NCBI GenBank assembly: GCA_023424865.1
Contig: JAFADM010000594.1
Coordinates: forward strand, 1-27,358
Source of the DNA: Bacillota bacterium
GTDB lineage: Bacteria; Bacillota_A; Clostridia; DSM-8532
Length of the DNA: 27,358 bases
Direction: 5' to 3'
The position numbers and the translations under genes are program-made. The notes below the pieces were generated by a model. That model had not been told where the DNA came from, made no database searches, and saw only the letters and a program-made list of their open reading frames with translations. Below are positions 1 to 8,751 of the stretch, piece by piece (the stretch's first letter is position 1; each line of letters opens with the position of its first letter).

Positions 1-943
1 ACTTCACGTCCTCCACACTGTTAATGGAGTAAACCGGAATGTGCTTTTCGTAAAAGGGCCGGAAAAGGGCGGGCAAATCCTCCATTTCAATAAGCGATGT
101 GGTATGAATAAAAACATCCGCTTCCTCCGAAAGCTTATTAAAGGCCTCAGAAAGCGCCTGGTAGTATGCCTCCATATCCTCACGGGACGAGGTGGGCGGA
201 TCCTCCACAAAAGCTCTCACCACCCGATAGCCCAATTCCGCTGCGGCTTCATCCAATACGTCGGCTCCGCTGTAAATATAGGCCTCTTCGCTGTCGGCAT
301 AAACCACGCCCACTGTTTCAGGCTTAAAAATATCGGCCATAACCGTTAAGGTTCTTAAAAACGCATCCCTGTCCGTTTGTGCCCAAACTCCCGGAACCCC
401 TGATTTTTCCGAATTTAATACGATTCCGGATTTAACCGGATCCGCCGCACAAAAATTCATTTGTGCGGGTGGAGTATCCAGGGATTTTACTGTAAGCCCG
501 GCAACAGTACCCATGGTAATGACAAGATCCACGCCCCTGCTCCTTAGCGCCGAAGAAAGATATTCTGCGGTTTCTCCATCGCTCAGGCCTTCCAATTCCC
601 CTTCTCCCAGGGTATAAAAGCTTTCCTTTTCAAAACGGACCGGCCATCGTGACTGGTCCTGGCGGCTTAACCAATTCCAGAGCGCATCGGCTGTTCCGTC
701 AACGGGAATGGGCTGGGAAAGCTCTGAAATAATGCCGTATTCCTCCATTCCCGCCAGAAGGCTTTGCAGGGAATAATCGAATTCGTAATAGTCTTCTCCC
801 TGGCAATAGCCTATTAAAGGGATTCTCTGTCTTGATGCCTCGTCAGCCATAAGCTTATGGGTTATGGCTCCGTTGATAAGAAGGCCTACACTGAGAATAA
901 AAGCCGTAAGGATCTTCAGCCGCTTCTTTTTTTTACCCATCAT
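1..943 (-). CDS. ABC_sub_bind-type (PF04392-like) substrate-binding protein, 3' end missing
   Basis: An open frame runs from an ATG at 943-941 off the left edge, with 314 residues visible and no stop. The N-terminus is MMGKKKKRLK followed by one hydrophobic segment (about residues 11-28) with no lipobox cysteine, so it looks like an uncleaved signal anchor. The rest resembles the PF04392 tryptophan/sugar-type binding-protein fold: RIPLIGYCQG near residue 40, VDLVITMGTVAGL near 145, and KPETVGVVYADSEEAY near 210. The ATG overlaps the TGA of the upstream MFS gene by four bases (ATGA), so the two are translationally coupled. No permease or ATPase partner of this binding-protein class is visible. 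In some proteins this fold is the input domain of a kinase or GGDEF protein; the missing C-terminus leaves that open. Family call fairly sure, ligand unknown. Confidence 0.75.
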   Translation of the reverse strand, partial: MMGKKKKRLKILTAFILSVGLLINGAITHKLMADEASRQRIPLIGYCQGEDYYEFDYSLQSLLAGMEEYGIISELSQPIPVDGTADALWNWLSRQDQSRWPVRFEKESFYTLGEGELEGLSDGETAEYLSSALRSRGVDLVITMGTVAGLTVKSLDTPPAQMNFCAADPVKSGIVLNSEKSGVPGVWAQTDRDAFLRTLTVMADIFKPETVGVVYADSEEAYIYSGADVLDEAAAELGYRVVRAFVEDPPTSSREDMEAYYQALSEAFNKLSEEADVFIHTTSLIEMEDLPALFRPFYEKHIPVYSINSVEDVK

Positions 944-3369
944 GGCGCTTTACCGCCCTTTCTTCTGTAATTTACAAATCCAAACAACAGGGCCGCTGCC
1001 ATAACGAGAACGCCCGCAAGGAAAAGGCCTGTGCTTCCATGAAGCATGGCAAGCCCAAAAATAAACGAGGAAGCGCCCCGGACCATTCCGGCAAAGGCGC
1101 CCTCAAGGCCGATGACCCGGCTGATGCCAAGCCTTCCGGCCAGTTCAAGGGACAGCACAAAACGGTATTGGAGGCTGGGCATAATGCCGTCCGCAACCGC
1201 AATGAAGAGCACAAGGCCAATTGCCGGGTACAGGCCTCCCCAGAGGGCGGATAAGCCAAGAAAGGCTCCCAGAAGAAGCAGTATACCGCTCATTAGCACC
1301 GCCGTGGGTATTTTTCTTGACAGAAAACGGCAAAGAAAGGCGCCTAAATAGGATGTGACCACGCCGTAAAGGAGAAAAACATGGCCGATAGAGGCGGTGG
1401 ACATCCCCTCCTTATCCCCATATATGGGAAAATAATAGTCCAGGACCATGGAGATAAAGAAGTAGGGAATTACAAGCAGAAGCAGATAGGATGCAAACCG
1501 AAGCGCTTCCCGGCCTTTTATGGCCGAGGGCTTTTCAAGGGTGCTGCCTGAAGCCCCAGGCTCATCCTCCCGTGAGGCGGCGGTTGTTTCCATGGCCTCC
1601 TGCACGGAAGCATCCAGCTCCCGCCCCTGCCCACCTTCCCCATGCGGCCCATTTTCACCCGCGACGTTTTTCGACTGGCCCGCATCCACAATATTAACGG
1701 AGAAGAACACAATCAGCACGCCTACAAAAAGGCCGAAGCCGCCCATAACCAAAAAGGCTCCGGAATACCCCACAACCCCGGCTATCACAGCTCCTATGGC
1801 GGCCGAACAACTCATGCCCACAATGAGCCCCGCATTGGTGGAGGAGGTATACTCCTCAAGGCTCTGTGAAGACGGCGCAAGCACTCCGAAAATATCAAAT
1901 GCCGTTTTAGCGCAGCCCAGTCCAAGGCCCATAACCATTTGAGCCAGAATAAAAAGAAGGGGCTCGGAGGACATTGCGGCCAGCACCGTCCCTGCCGCCA
2001 TGAGGCTCATGCCTCCAAGCGCCGCGGGGCGCCAGCCCTTTTTATCCACCAGTCTGCTTATAAACCAGGCTGAAAAAACGGACATAAAAATTTGAATGGC
2101 AATGGGTAGTCCCATAACCAATTCATAGGGAAGCCCTAAAACCGGCCGGTAAATCTCAGCCATAACCAGGGGAACAAAGGCCATGGACATGTATTGAAAC
2201 ATGGCAAAAAAGAAAAAGAGGCCTCTTACAATGCCCAAAGGCAGAAGGGATACATCCTCCCGCTTCACCAGCGTTCCTTTTTTCCGAAGTGCCGAAAGCT
2301 CCTTTGAGGCTGTCAGCACGGACAAAAGGAAAATAATCACCTCGGCGGCAATGAGCAGTGAGGTTATCAGGGTTGCCGCTATTTCAACGACAAAGCCCCT
2401 GAGCTTTTCAGTCATGTAGTCCCCGGAGATGCGTATTTCAAGAACCCGCTTTTTACCTGTGCTGTCCTCTATAAGCTCAAATACCCGAAGGTATTTGTCA
2501 TCCGCTTCCCCCTGCTTCTCCGTGAGCTGCAGGCTTTCCAGCTGGTTCGTCCCCGCAAGGATATCGCTAAAATAATCGTCAAGCCCTTCCAGCTCCTCAT
2601 AGGGTACCCCCCGGCCCACAACAGAACCAATATCCTCCCTTATTTTTAGTGAAAAGGTCTGGGCCGTTTCTCCCACAAGCGCTTCATAGCCTTTTTTATA
2701 CACGGAATAAGAGCCTATGCCGAAAAGCACATTGGATGCCAGCACTACCGGGATTACCAGGGCGATCAGCCTTTTATACCGGTACTCATGCCTTATTGTT
2801 AAAAACAGCGCCGTGAAGACCAGCACGCCGAAAAGCGCGGGAAAAAGCGTACTGCGGTACAGCTCCTTCTCATAGCCTGAAAGCGCCTCGTTAAGCTTAT
2901 CCAGGGGATAGGACAGGCCCAGGCTTCCGGCTGTTTCCCCCTTTTCCCCGGCTATGGGAAGAAGCAGGTACTGGGTATTCTCCGTGATCCACAGGACATT
3001 TTCTCCGCCATGGGGCAAAACGTCCTCCGGGACGGGTGCTGGAGGCGTATCCGGCCTGCTTTCATTAAAGTAACGGTAATAGAGCACACTTCCGTTTTCG
3101 TCAGCTACAAATACCTCCTCAACCGGGGGAAGAAGGCTTTTTATTTCACTGAAGAAATCCTCAATGCCGTAAAAATTATCAAGAGTCTTTCCATACCTTA
3201 GCGAGTATTCCAGCTTTTGAACCACACCCTTTGAAACAATGGCGTAGCTGTTGGCAATGGATTGGGTATAATTCTCTTTAAAGGCTGTCCCGTTAAGGAC
3301 GGAGCTTAGAATGATTAAACCGGCAAGAGCAAGATTGACAACGGCCAGAAATATTATCTTTTTTTTCAT
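940..3369 (-). CDS. MFS transporter with two N-terminal extracytoplasmic sensor-like regions
   Basis: The protein has 809 residues, about twice a normal MFS carrier. It reads as TM1 (residues 5-25), an extracytoplasmic region (about 28-170, with VEEVFVADENGSVLYYR resembling a Cache/PAS-like sensor core), two TM segments (about 175-222), a second soluble region (about 225-328, with YKKGYEALVGETAQTF and a following helix), and a TM near 330-352. A 12-TM MFS body fills about 380-800. The loop between the MFS halves (about 570-630) is hydrophilic and Gly/Glu/Ser-rich. The start is set by AGGAGG five bases before the ATG. It begins 12 bases after the stop of the second ABC transporter gene and overlaps the next gene by ATGA. 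The architecture suggests ligand-gated transport or a receptor built on an MFS fold. The substrate cannot be read from the sequence. Confidence 0.8.
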   Translation of the reverse strand: MKKKIIFLAVVNLALAGLIILSSVLNGTAFKENYTQSIANSYAIVSKGVVQKLEYSLRYGKTLDNFYGIEDFFSEIKSLLPPVEEVFVADENGSVLYYRYFNESRPDTPPAPVPEDVLPHGGENVLWITENTQYLLLPIAGEKGETAGSLGLSYPLDKLNEALSGYEKELYRSTLFPALFGVLVFTALFLTIRHEYRYKRLIALVIPVVLASNVLFGIGSYSVYKKGYEALVGETAQTFSLKIREDIGSVVGRGVPYEELEGLDDYFSDILAGTNQLESLQLTEKQGEADDKYLRVFELIEDSTGKKRVLEIRISGDYMTEKLRGFVVEIAATLITSLLIAAEVIIFLLSVLTASKELSALRKKGTLVKREDVSLLPLGIVRGLFFFFAMFQYMSMAFVPLVMAEIYRPVLGLPYELVMGLPIAIQIFMSVFSAWFISRLVDKKGWRPAALGGMSLMAAGTVLAAMSSEPLLFILAQMVMGLGLGCAKTAFDIFGVLAPSSQSLEEYTSSTNAGLIVGMSCSAAIGAVIAGVVGYSGAFLVMGGFGLFVGVLIVFFSVNIVDAGQSKNVAGENGPHGEGGQGRELDASVQEAMETTAASREDEPGASGSTLEKPSAIKGREALRFASYLLLLVIPYFFISMVLDYYFPIYGDKEGMSTASIGHVFLLYGVVTSYLGAFLCRFLSRKIPTAVLMSGILLLLGAFLGLSALWGGLYPAIGLVLFIAVADGIMPSLQYRFVLSLELAGRLGISRVIGLEGAFAGMVRGASSFIFGLAMLHGSTGLFLAGVLVMAAALLFGFVNYRRKGGKAP

Positions 3370-3381
3370 TTATGCCTCCTG

Positions 3382-5577
3382 TTATACTGTCTGTCGTTCA
3401 GCCATGCGGGCAAAAAGGCCGTTTTGGGCCATCAGGCTTTCATAGCTGCCTGCTTCCGCTACCCTGCCCTTGTCCAGAACAATAATGCGGTGGCATTTTT
3501 TGACGGTGGAAAGGCGATGGGCGATAACAATTCGTGTAATGGCCATTTTATCGAGTATTTCCGTAACTCCGGACTGGGTTTTGTTGTCCAGGGCGCTTGT
3601 GGCCTCGTCGAATAGCAGAATGTCGGGTTTGGACGCAAAAGCCCTGGCAATGGCAACCCTTTGCCTCTGTCCTCCTGAAAGTCCTCCGCCGCCTTCCGAA
3701 AGCATGGTGTGCATCCCCATGGGCATTTTCCGTATATCGTCGGCCAGTCCGGCCATTTCTGCCGCCTCCCAGGCTTCCTCCAGGGTCATGAAGGGAGAAC
3801 AGAGGGCAATATTGGCATAAAGGCTGTCGGCAAAAAGACTGCTGTTTTGAAGAACCACGCCCATATGCCTGCGTATAGAAGCAAGATCCAGTTTTTCTAT
3901 ATTTTTATCATCATAAAGCACCGCTCCCGCCTGAGGTGCTTCAAAACCAAGAAGCATCCGGAATAAAGTGGATTTGCCGCAGCCCGAAGGGCCCACCACC
4001 CCCACATATTCACCCGGTTTTACGCTCAACGAAAGATCATTAAGGACAAGAGGGCCTTCCGGATGGTACCTGAAACGGATATGGGCCAGGTCTATTTTCC
4101 CTCCAAGGCCACCCACACGCTCCCGCTCCCAGCCTGCTTCCGGCAAGGTTCTCAGTATGGGCCCCGCAAGCTCCAGAGAAGCCTTAAGCGCCGACAGCCG
4201 GCCTACGGACCGGCAAAACCTCAGGTCAGCGGCCAAAAGGGCGGCAAAGGCTGCGTTAAAGGCCATAAAGTCCGCTGGGCCTACGCCTTCAACCATTACA
4301 CTTGAATAGAGGAAGAGCGCCGCCCCCAGGCCGGACACGGACAAAACCGCCTCAGAAAGCTTTACAACAGGGTGGGGCTCCGAAGTAAGCGCGGCCTTTT
4401 TGCCGTAATGCCCGGCCCAACGTGCAAAGGCTCTTATCCGTGCTCCCCCGGTCTTTATTTTGCCCATACCCGACAGCAGCCGGGAGACAAAGCCAGAAAG
4501 ACGGGCATTGGCGGAAGCGGTTTTTTTTAGGTGATCTGCTTCCAGAAAACCCGCCGCAAGGGAAAAACCCGTCAGTAAAAATACGATGAGGAAGGCCGGA
4601 AATACCAGCTTATTGGCGAAAAAGCTTATTTGATAAAGGTACGCCATGGACAAAAGCAGTGATAAAAGCGCAGAGGCGCCGCTGCCGGTGAGTATTTCGC
4701 TTAACAGCCCGAAGGCCTGCACACTTTCCATAAGCGTTCCTGAGGAATGCTCCCTGAAAAAGCCCGCAGGCAGGTGCATCAGCCTGCCCCAGGCCGCGTT
4801 TTCCACAGCGGTGCGCACTTTCCCTCCCAGAACGTTAAGGTGCCTGCTCTCAGCAAGGCCAAGAAGCGCAGCGCCAAAGGCGGATCCGGTAAGAATCCCC
4901 GCAATGGGAAGTATATCTTGAGTGGTGCCGGAAGGAATCACCCTGTCAAAAAGAACACGGCTCATAAAGGGAAACACCAGTCCCAAAAGCATTGCCGCCG
5001 CCGATGACAAAAGGGCGGACAAAAGCTCTCCGCCCTTAACCCTGTCATAAATAAAGTTCAGCAAATCCGCAAGACCCATTTTTTTACAGGGAAACGGCTT
5101 GTAAAAGCAAAGGGCCTCTTCCGCAATGAGGCACGCATTTTTACTGTTCAGCCTTTCCGTTTGTCCCGTTAGAGGATTGATAAAACAAAGCCTGTTTCCC
5201 CTTTCCGGGCGTATAAGTATGGGAAGCCGCTCCTGAGCCAGCTGTCCCAAAAGGGGTTCCCGGGTTTCCCGCCACCAATGGCCCTTAAGGGAAATCCGCC
5301 TTTTCATAAGCCCGGAGTTATTCAGGACATAATCAAGCTGCTCCTCCAAAAGCCCTTTGCCGGGAGGCACGTCAACCGGCTCCATCCCAAGGCTTTTGAG
5401 AAGCTCCTTTATCACGTTCCCCGTATAGGCGGCAGTACTCCCGTGAAAGGCATGCCTTTGAAAAACGCCTTTTTTTGCCTTTTTATGCCGGGCATACCCA
5501 AGCGTATCCGGCACCGCTCTCAAAAGCTCACTATCCCGTTGTTTTTCAGCCCGAATCCTTGCCTCAAACGCGTCCAT
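3382..5577 (-). CDS. NHLM-type peptide export ABC transporter, permease/ATPase subunit (ABC2-like)
   Basis: The 731-residue protein joins an unusual N-terminal domain (about 1-160), a six-helix ABC exporter domain (about 180-450) and an ATPase domain. Walker A is GPSGCGKST near residue 529, the signature LSGGQRQRV near 634, and Walker B ILLFDEATSALD near 655. The N-terminal part ends in a stretch like the second half of a C39 peptidase (LPILIRPERGNRLCFINPLTG), but has no ECG-type catalytic cysteine motif, so it is probably non-peptidase. Paired with the C39 transporter and the HlyD-like adaptor upstream, it matches the two-ABC layout of NHLM bacteriocin export systems. It lies 10 bases after the C39 transporter gene, with GGGGAG ahead of the ATG. 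It likely forms a heterodimer or parallel exporter with its neighbour; that is inference from the family. Confidence 0.88.
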   Translation of the reverse strand: MDAFEARIRAEKQRDSELLRAVPDTLGYARHKKAKKGVFQRHAFHGSTAAYTGNVIKELLKSLGMEPVDVPPGKGLLEEQLDYVLNNSGLMKRRISLKGHWWRETREPLLGQLAQERLPILIRPERGNRLCFINPLTGQTERLNSKNACLIAEEALCFYKPFPCKKMGLADLLNFIYDRVKGGELLSALLSSAAAMLLGLVFPFMSRVLFDRVIPSGTTQDILPIAGILTGSAFGAALLGLAESRHLNVLGGKVRTAVENAAWGRLMHLPAGFFREHSSGTLMESVQAFGLLSEILTGSGASALLSLLLSMAYLYQISFFANKLVFPAFLIVFLLTGFSLAAGFLEADHLKKTASANARLSGFVSRLLSGMGKIKTGGARIRAFARWAGHYGKKAALTSEPHPVVKLSEAVLSVSGLGAALFLYSSVMVEGVGPADFMAFNAAFAALLAADLRFCRSVGRLSALKASLELAGPILRTLPEAGWERERVGGLGGKIDLAHIRFRYHPEGPLVLNDLSLSVKPGEYVGVVGPSGCGKSTLFRMLLGFEAPQAGAVLYDDKNIEKLDLASIRRHMGVVLQNSSLFADSLYANIALCSPFMTLEEAWEAAEMAGLADDIRKMPMGMHTMLSEGGGGLSGGQRQRVAIARAFASKPDILLFDEATSALDNKTQSGVTEILDKMAITRIVIAHRLSTVKKCHRIIVLDKGRVAEAGSYESLMAQNGLFARMAERQTV

Positions 5578-5587
5578 TTCTCTCCCC

Positions 5588-7729
5588 TTACTCAGCCTGT
5601 ATCAATTGAGCGTATTTTCCTCCCAGAGCCAAAAGCTCCCTGTGGCTGCCCTCCTCGACCACCCGTCCGTTTTCCAGAAAAAGAATCCTGTTCGCATCCC
5701 GTATGGCAGAAAGCCGGTGGGCGATAACAAGCACTGTCATCCCCCTGGCTTTTATGGCCTCCATAATTTCTTTTTCCGTCGCGGGATCCAGTGCGCTGGT
5801 GGCTTCATCCAGAATAAGCAGGGAAGGCTCCCGGGCCAAAGCGGCGCCGATATCCAGACGCTGAAGCTGCCCCCCTGAAAAATTTCCGCCCCCTTCCGAA
5901 ATCTCATGCTCATACCCCTTTGGGCGAAGGAGAATATCCTCGTGAATACAGGCCTCCTTCATCCCCTTTATAACAGCCTTTTCATCGGCCAGACCATCCC
6001 AGAGGGTAATATTATTCCGAACCGTATCGGGAAAAAAAACGCTTTTTTGCTCCACCATGGCCACAGAGCCGGCAAACACGCCGGGATCAATGGCCTGCCG
6101 TGGCTTGCCGTCAAACAGAATTTCACCTGAGGCAGGCTTTCTCAGTCCCGCAATAAGCTGAGCCAGAGTGGATTTGCCGCTGCCGCTGCCTCCCACCAGA
6201 GCTACGGTGCCGCCTTTTTCTACATGAAAGGAAAGGCCTTCGAAAAGAGGCGGGCTTAAAGGGCTGTAGCCAAAGGTCAAATTTTTTACCTCAAGCTCTC
6301 CTGTAAGCTTTGAGAAGCCGGGGGCCTCCCGGGCGAAAAGCTCTTCAACAGGGTTGTTCAGCACATCCTCCAGCCGCTCCGTTCTTCCCCTGGCCTCCTG
6401 CATTTGAGGGACAAGAGAACTCCAATCATTAAGGGGCTCCATGAACTGGCTTAAAAAGCCCTGAAAGGACAGCAGGGCGCCTATGGTAAATTCGCCCCGC
6501 AGGATGGCGTAAACCCCCAGAATAAGGACGGAGGTATTTAAAACATCCTGTAAAAGACGTACCGGGAGCTTAAGGAGGATGTTCTTTCTATGCCACTGGC
6601 TGCGGGTATTGGCAAGACGCGTCACATTTCCGGCTCGAAGCTCGGCATAGCCGTCCTCAGCGCCGCAAGCCTTCAGGGTTTCTATCAGTTCAATTCCGGC
6701 TAAGGTGGTTCCCCATAGTTTGGCTCCGTCCCGAAGAAGCGTCCTGGCGGTGTCCCGCCCCGCCCGGGATACCGCCAGAGACAAAAGGAGGCTTGCTGCG
6801 GCGGCCCCCATCCCCACAAGGGCCATACCCGTATTCAAAAAGAGGAGTGCCCCACCAAAAACAACAATGAGCAGGCCCTGCTGCATAATCGGAATAAGCC
6901 TGAGGCACAGGAAACCTGCAAGCTCTTCATTGCTGTCCTGCCTGTCGCATAAGTCTCCGGTAAACCTTTGAGCATAAAACTCAAGAGGCAGCTTTAAAAG
7001 ATGGTTCATAAACCCCGCAGAAGCACAGGCAGCCATCCTCACCCTTATTTTCAGTAGAAAATGGGCTTGCATGGCCCGGCAAGCAAAAAGCAATACCATC
7101 GCTCCCCCCATGGAAAGCTGCAAATAGGGAAACCATTGGGGTGAACGGCCAAACAGCACATAATCGGTAAAGAGCCTCGAAAACAGGGGCAGCATGGCCG
7201 CGGCTGCCGTTGAAACCACCCCGGAAAGTATCAGGAAGGCAACCGCAGGCCCAAACCCCTTTAACTGCTTCAATAAAAAGCTCGACGCCCGAGCAGGCTT
7301 TCCCTGCTCCTCAAAATCCGCCTGCTTTGAAAAAAACAGGGCAATTCCTGTAAAGGCCCTGTCAAACTCCTCCATGTCCACACTGCGAGGCCCCAGAGCC
7401 GGATCATTAATATGGGCTCTGTTTCGGCTGAAGCCCTTTAAAACCACAAAATGGTTAAAATTCCAATGTATGATAGCAGGGAGCAGACTGGTATCGTTAA
7501 GCTCCTCGGGTTCAAAACGGTAGGCTTTGGCCTCCAGGCCATAATTCCCGGCAGCCAGGACTATATTTTTAGCACTGCTGCCGTCCCGTGACACGCCGCA
7601 GTCCACTCTGAGCTTTTCCAGGGGAATGAATTTCTTATGGTAGGCCAGGATCATCCCCAGACAGGCTGCCCCGCACTCCACATTCTCCATTTGCAGCAAG
7701 GGCGGCACCTTATGTATTTTTGCGGCCAT
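5588..7729 (-). CDS. NHLM-type C39 peptidase/permease/ATPase peptide exporter (ABC1-like)
   Basis: The 713-residue protein has all three domains of a leader-cleaving peptide exporter. The C39 peptidase is at residues 1-135: Q13 (oxyanion), C19 in NVECGAACL, H93 in FNHFVVLKG and D109 in HINDPALG give an intact catalytic set. Six TM helices follow (about 160-440). The ATPase domain has Walker A GGSGSGKSTL near 513, signature FSGGQLQRL near 625, and Walker B LLILDEATSALD near 646. C39 domains cut after a Gly-Gly leader while the ABC domain exports the core peptide. A matching GG-leader peptide is encoded at 22134-21961 in the same cluster. It starts 15 bases after the HlyD-like gene, with AGGAGG before the ATG. 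Function is secure at family level; cargo is inferred. Confidence 0.93.
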   Translation of the reverse strand: MAAKIHKVPPLLQMENVECGAACLGMILAYHKKFIPLEKLRVDCGVSRDGSSAKNIVLAAGNYGLEAKAYRFEPEELNDTSLLPAIIHWNFNHFVVLKGFSRNRAHINDPALGPRSVDMEEFDRAFTGIALFFSKQADFEEQGKPARASSFLLKQLKGFGPAVAFLILSGVVSTAAAAMLPLFSRLFTDYVLFGRSPQWFPYLQLSMGGAMVLLFACRAMQAHFLLKIRVRMAACASAGFMNHLLKLPLEFYAQRFTGDLCDRQDSNEELAGFLCLRLIPIMQQGLLIVVFGGALLFLNTGMALVGMGAAAASLLLSLAVSRAGRDTARTLLRDGAKLWGTTLAGIELIETLKACGAEDGYAELRAGNVTRLANTRSQWHRKNILLKLPVRLLQDVLNTSVLILGVYAILRGEFTIGALLSFQGFLSQFMEPLNDWSSLVPQMQEARGRTERLEDVLNNPVEELFAREAPGFSKLTGELEVKNLTFGYSPLSPPLFEGLSFHVEKGGTVALVGGSGSGKSTLAQLIAGLRKPASGEILFDGKPRQAIDPGVFAGSVAMVEQKSVFFPDTVRNNITLWDGLADEKAVIKGMKEACIHEDILLRPKGYEHEISEGGGNFSGGQLQRLDIGAALAREPSLLILDEATSALDPATEKEIMEAIKARGMTVLVIAHRLSAIRDANRILFLENGRVVEEGSHRELLALGGKYAQLIQAE

Positions 7730-7744
7730 GGCTCCTCCTTATGC

Positions 7745-8749
7745 TCAATTTAGTCCGGCTCCCAGCAGCAGATCCACCGGGCGGCGTGTTCGGGTTATAA
7801 TTTGAATGCTGCACAGGGTACTTACCTCAACGGTGAGCTCCTGCCCCTTTTTGCCCGACCACTCAAAGCTGTTTCGTGAATTGGGATCCATATTCAGCAT
7901 AATGCGCACTTCGACGGCGCTTTCACCGGGAAGAAGCATGGAGGCATAGCTTGCGTCTCCAAAGGTTTTTTCAATATAAGCCTCCGTTACCGCCACTGAA
8001 GATACTCTGCTGACATAGCCCCGCATAAATCCATATTCCTCACGGGGCGCATAAGAGGGTGAAACCTGGGCTTCCATGCCCGGCAGTATTTTCTTGGCTA
8101 CAGCCAGGGGCACATAAGCGATAACCTCCCGGCTGTTGGTAAGCTTATCCTCCTGGATAAGGCTTGCCACCTTCTGCCCCGGCTCCACCATCCCGTTGAC
8201 GGAAGCGATGTACTGAACCGTTCCGGATACCGGCGCACGTATAATGGAGGTTTTTTCATATTCTTCAAGGAGGGCGTCCGTCTCCTGCTGCAAATAGGCC
8301 AAATCCCTTTCATAGCCCGAATCCCCTTCGTAGTCCTGTCCGGCCGGCCGTTCCCCGTCCATAACCCGGGAAAGGGCATCCCTTTCTTTTTTTATAGCTT
8401 CAAGCTTTTCCAGAACCCCTTCATTGGGCGCCACCAAAAGGATTTGATTTGTATCCGCGTATTCCCCCTCCTTTGTCGTCACCTCACTTATAAAGCCTGT
8501 GGTATAGGCATAAACCCCTTTAACTCCCGAGGCCGGAAAGACAATACCCGTAACCTTTATCCCGTCGGAAAGGCTCCCGGTAAACGCCCAGAAAAGCGTC
8601 CCTCCCACGATGAAAAGGAGTGCCAGAAGCAAAAGCCAGCCCGATGGGCCGATAATCCGTTCCGGCTGATCCCACTGTTCCGGTGAAGCAACCTGGGAAA
8701 GCGCCCTTTGCCGGAAAAGACCGCTTTTTTCTCCGTTTTTTTCCGTCAT
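7745..8749 (-). CDS. HlyD-like adaptor of NHLM-type peptide export system
   Basis: This 334-residue protein has a short cytoplasmic N-terminus (LFRQRALSQVASPEQWDQP, typical of NHLM HlyD proteins), one TM helix (about 37-58), and two lipoyl-like half motifs. These are at about 75-107 (VYAYTTGFISEVTTKEG) and about 165-197 (IIRAPVSGTVQYIASVNG), flanking a short coiled-coil region. A beta-barrel-like C-terminus follows. In a monoderm it would sit on the outer face of the membrane as the periplasmic-adaptor equivalent of the ABC exporter. Its ATG lies two bases after the stop of the substrate-binding lipoprotein, whose GAGGAA end supplies the ribosome binding site. That indicates tight translational coupling between the receptor-like lipoprotein and the export machinery. 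Confidence 0.88.
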   Translation of the reverse strand: MTEKNGEKSGLFRQRALSQVASPEQWDQPERIIGPSGWLLLLALLFIVGGTLFWAFTGSLSDGIKVTGIVFPASGVKGVYAYTTGFISEVTTKEGEYADTNQILLVAPNEGVLEKLEAIKKERDALSRVMDGERPAGQDYEGDSGYERDLAYLQQETDALLEEYEKTSIIRAPVSGTVQYIASVNGMVEPGQKVASLIQEDKLTNSREVIAYVPLAVAKKILPGMEAQVSPSYAPREEYGFMRGYVSRVSSVAVTEAYIEKTFGDASYASMLLPGESAVEVRIMLNMDPNSRNSFEWSGKKGQELTVEVSTLCSIQIITRTRRPVDLLLGAGLN

Positions 8750-8751
8750 AG

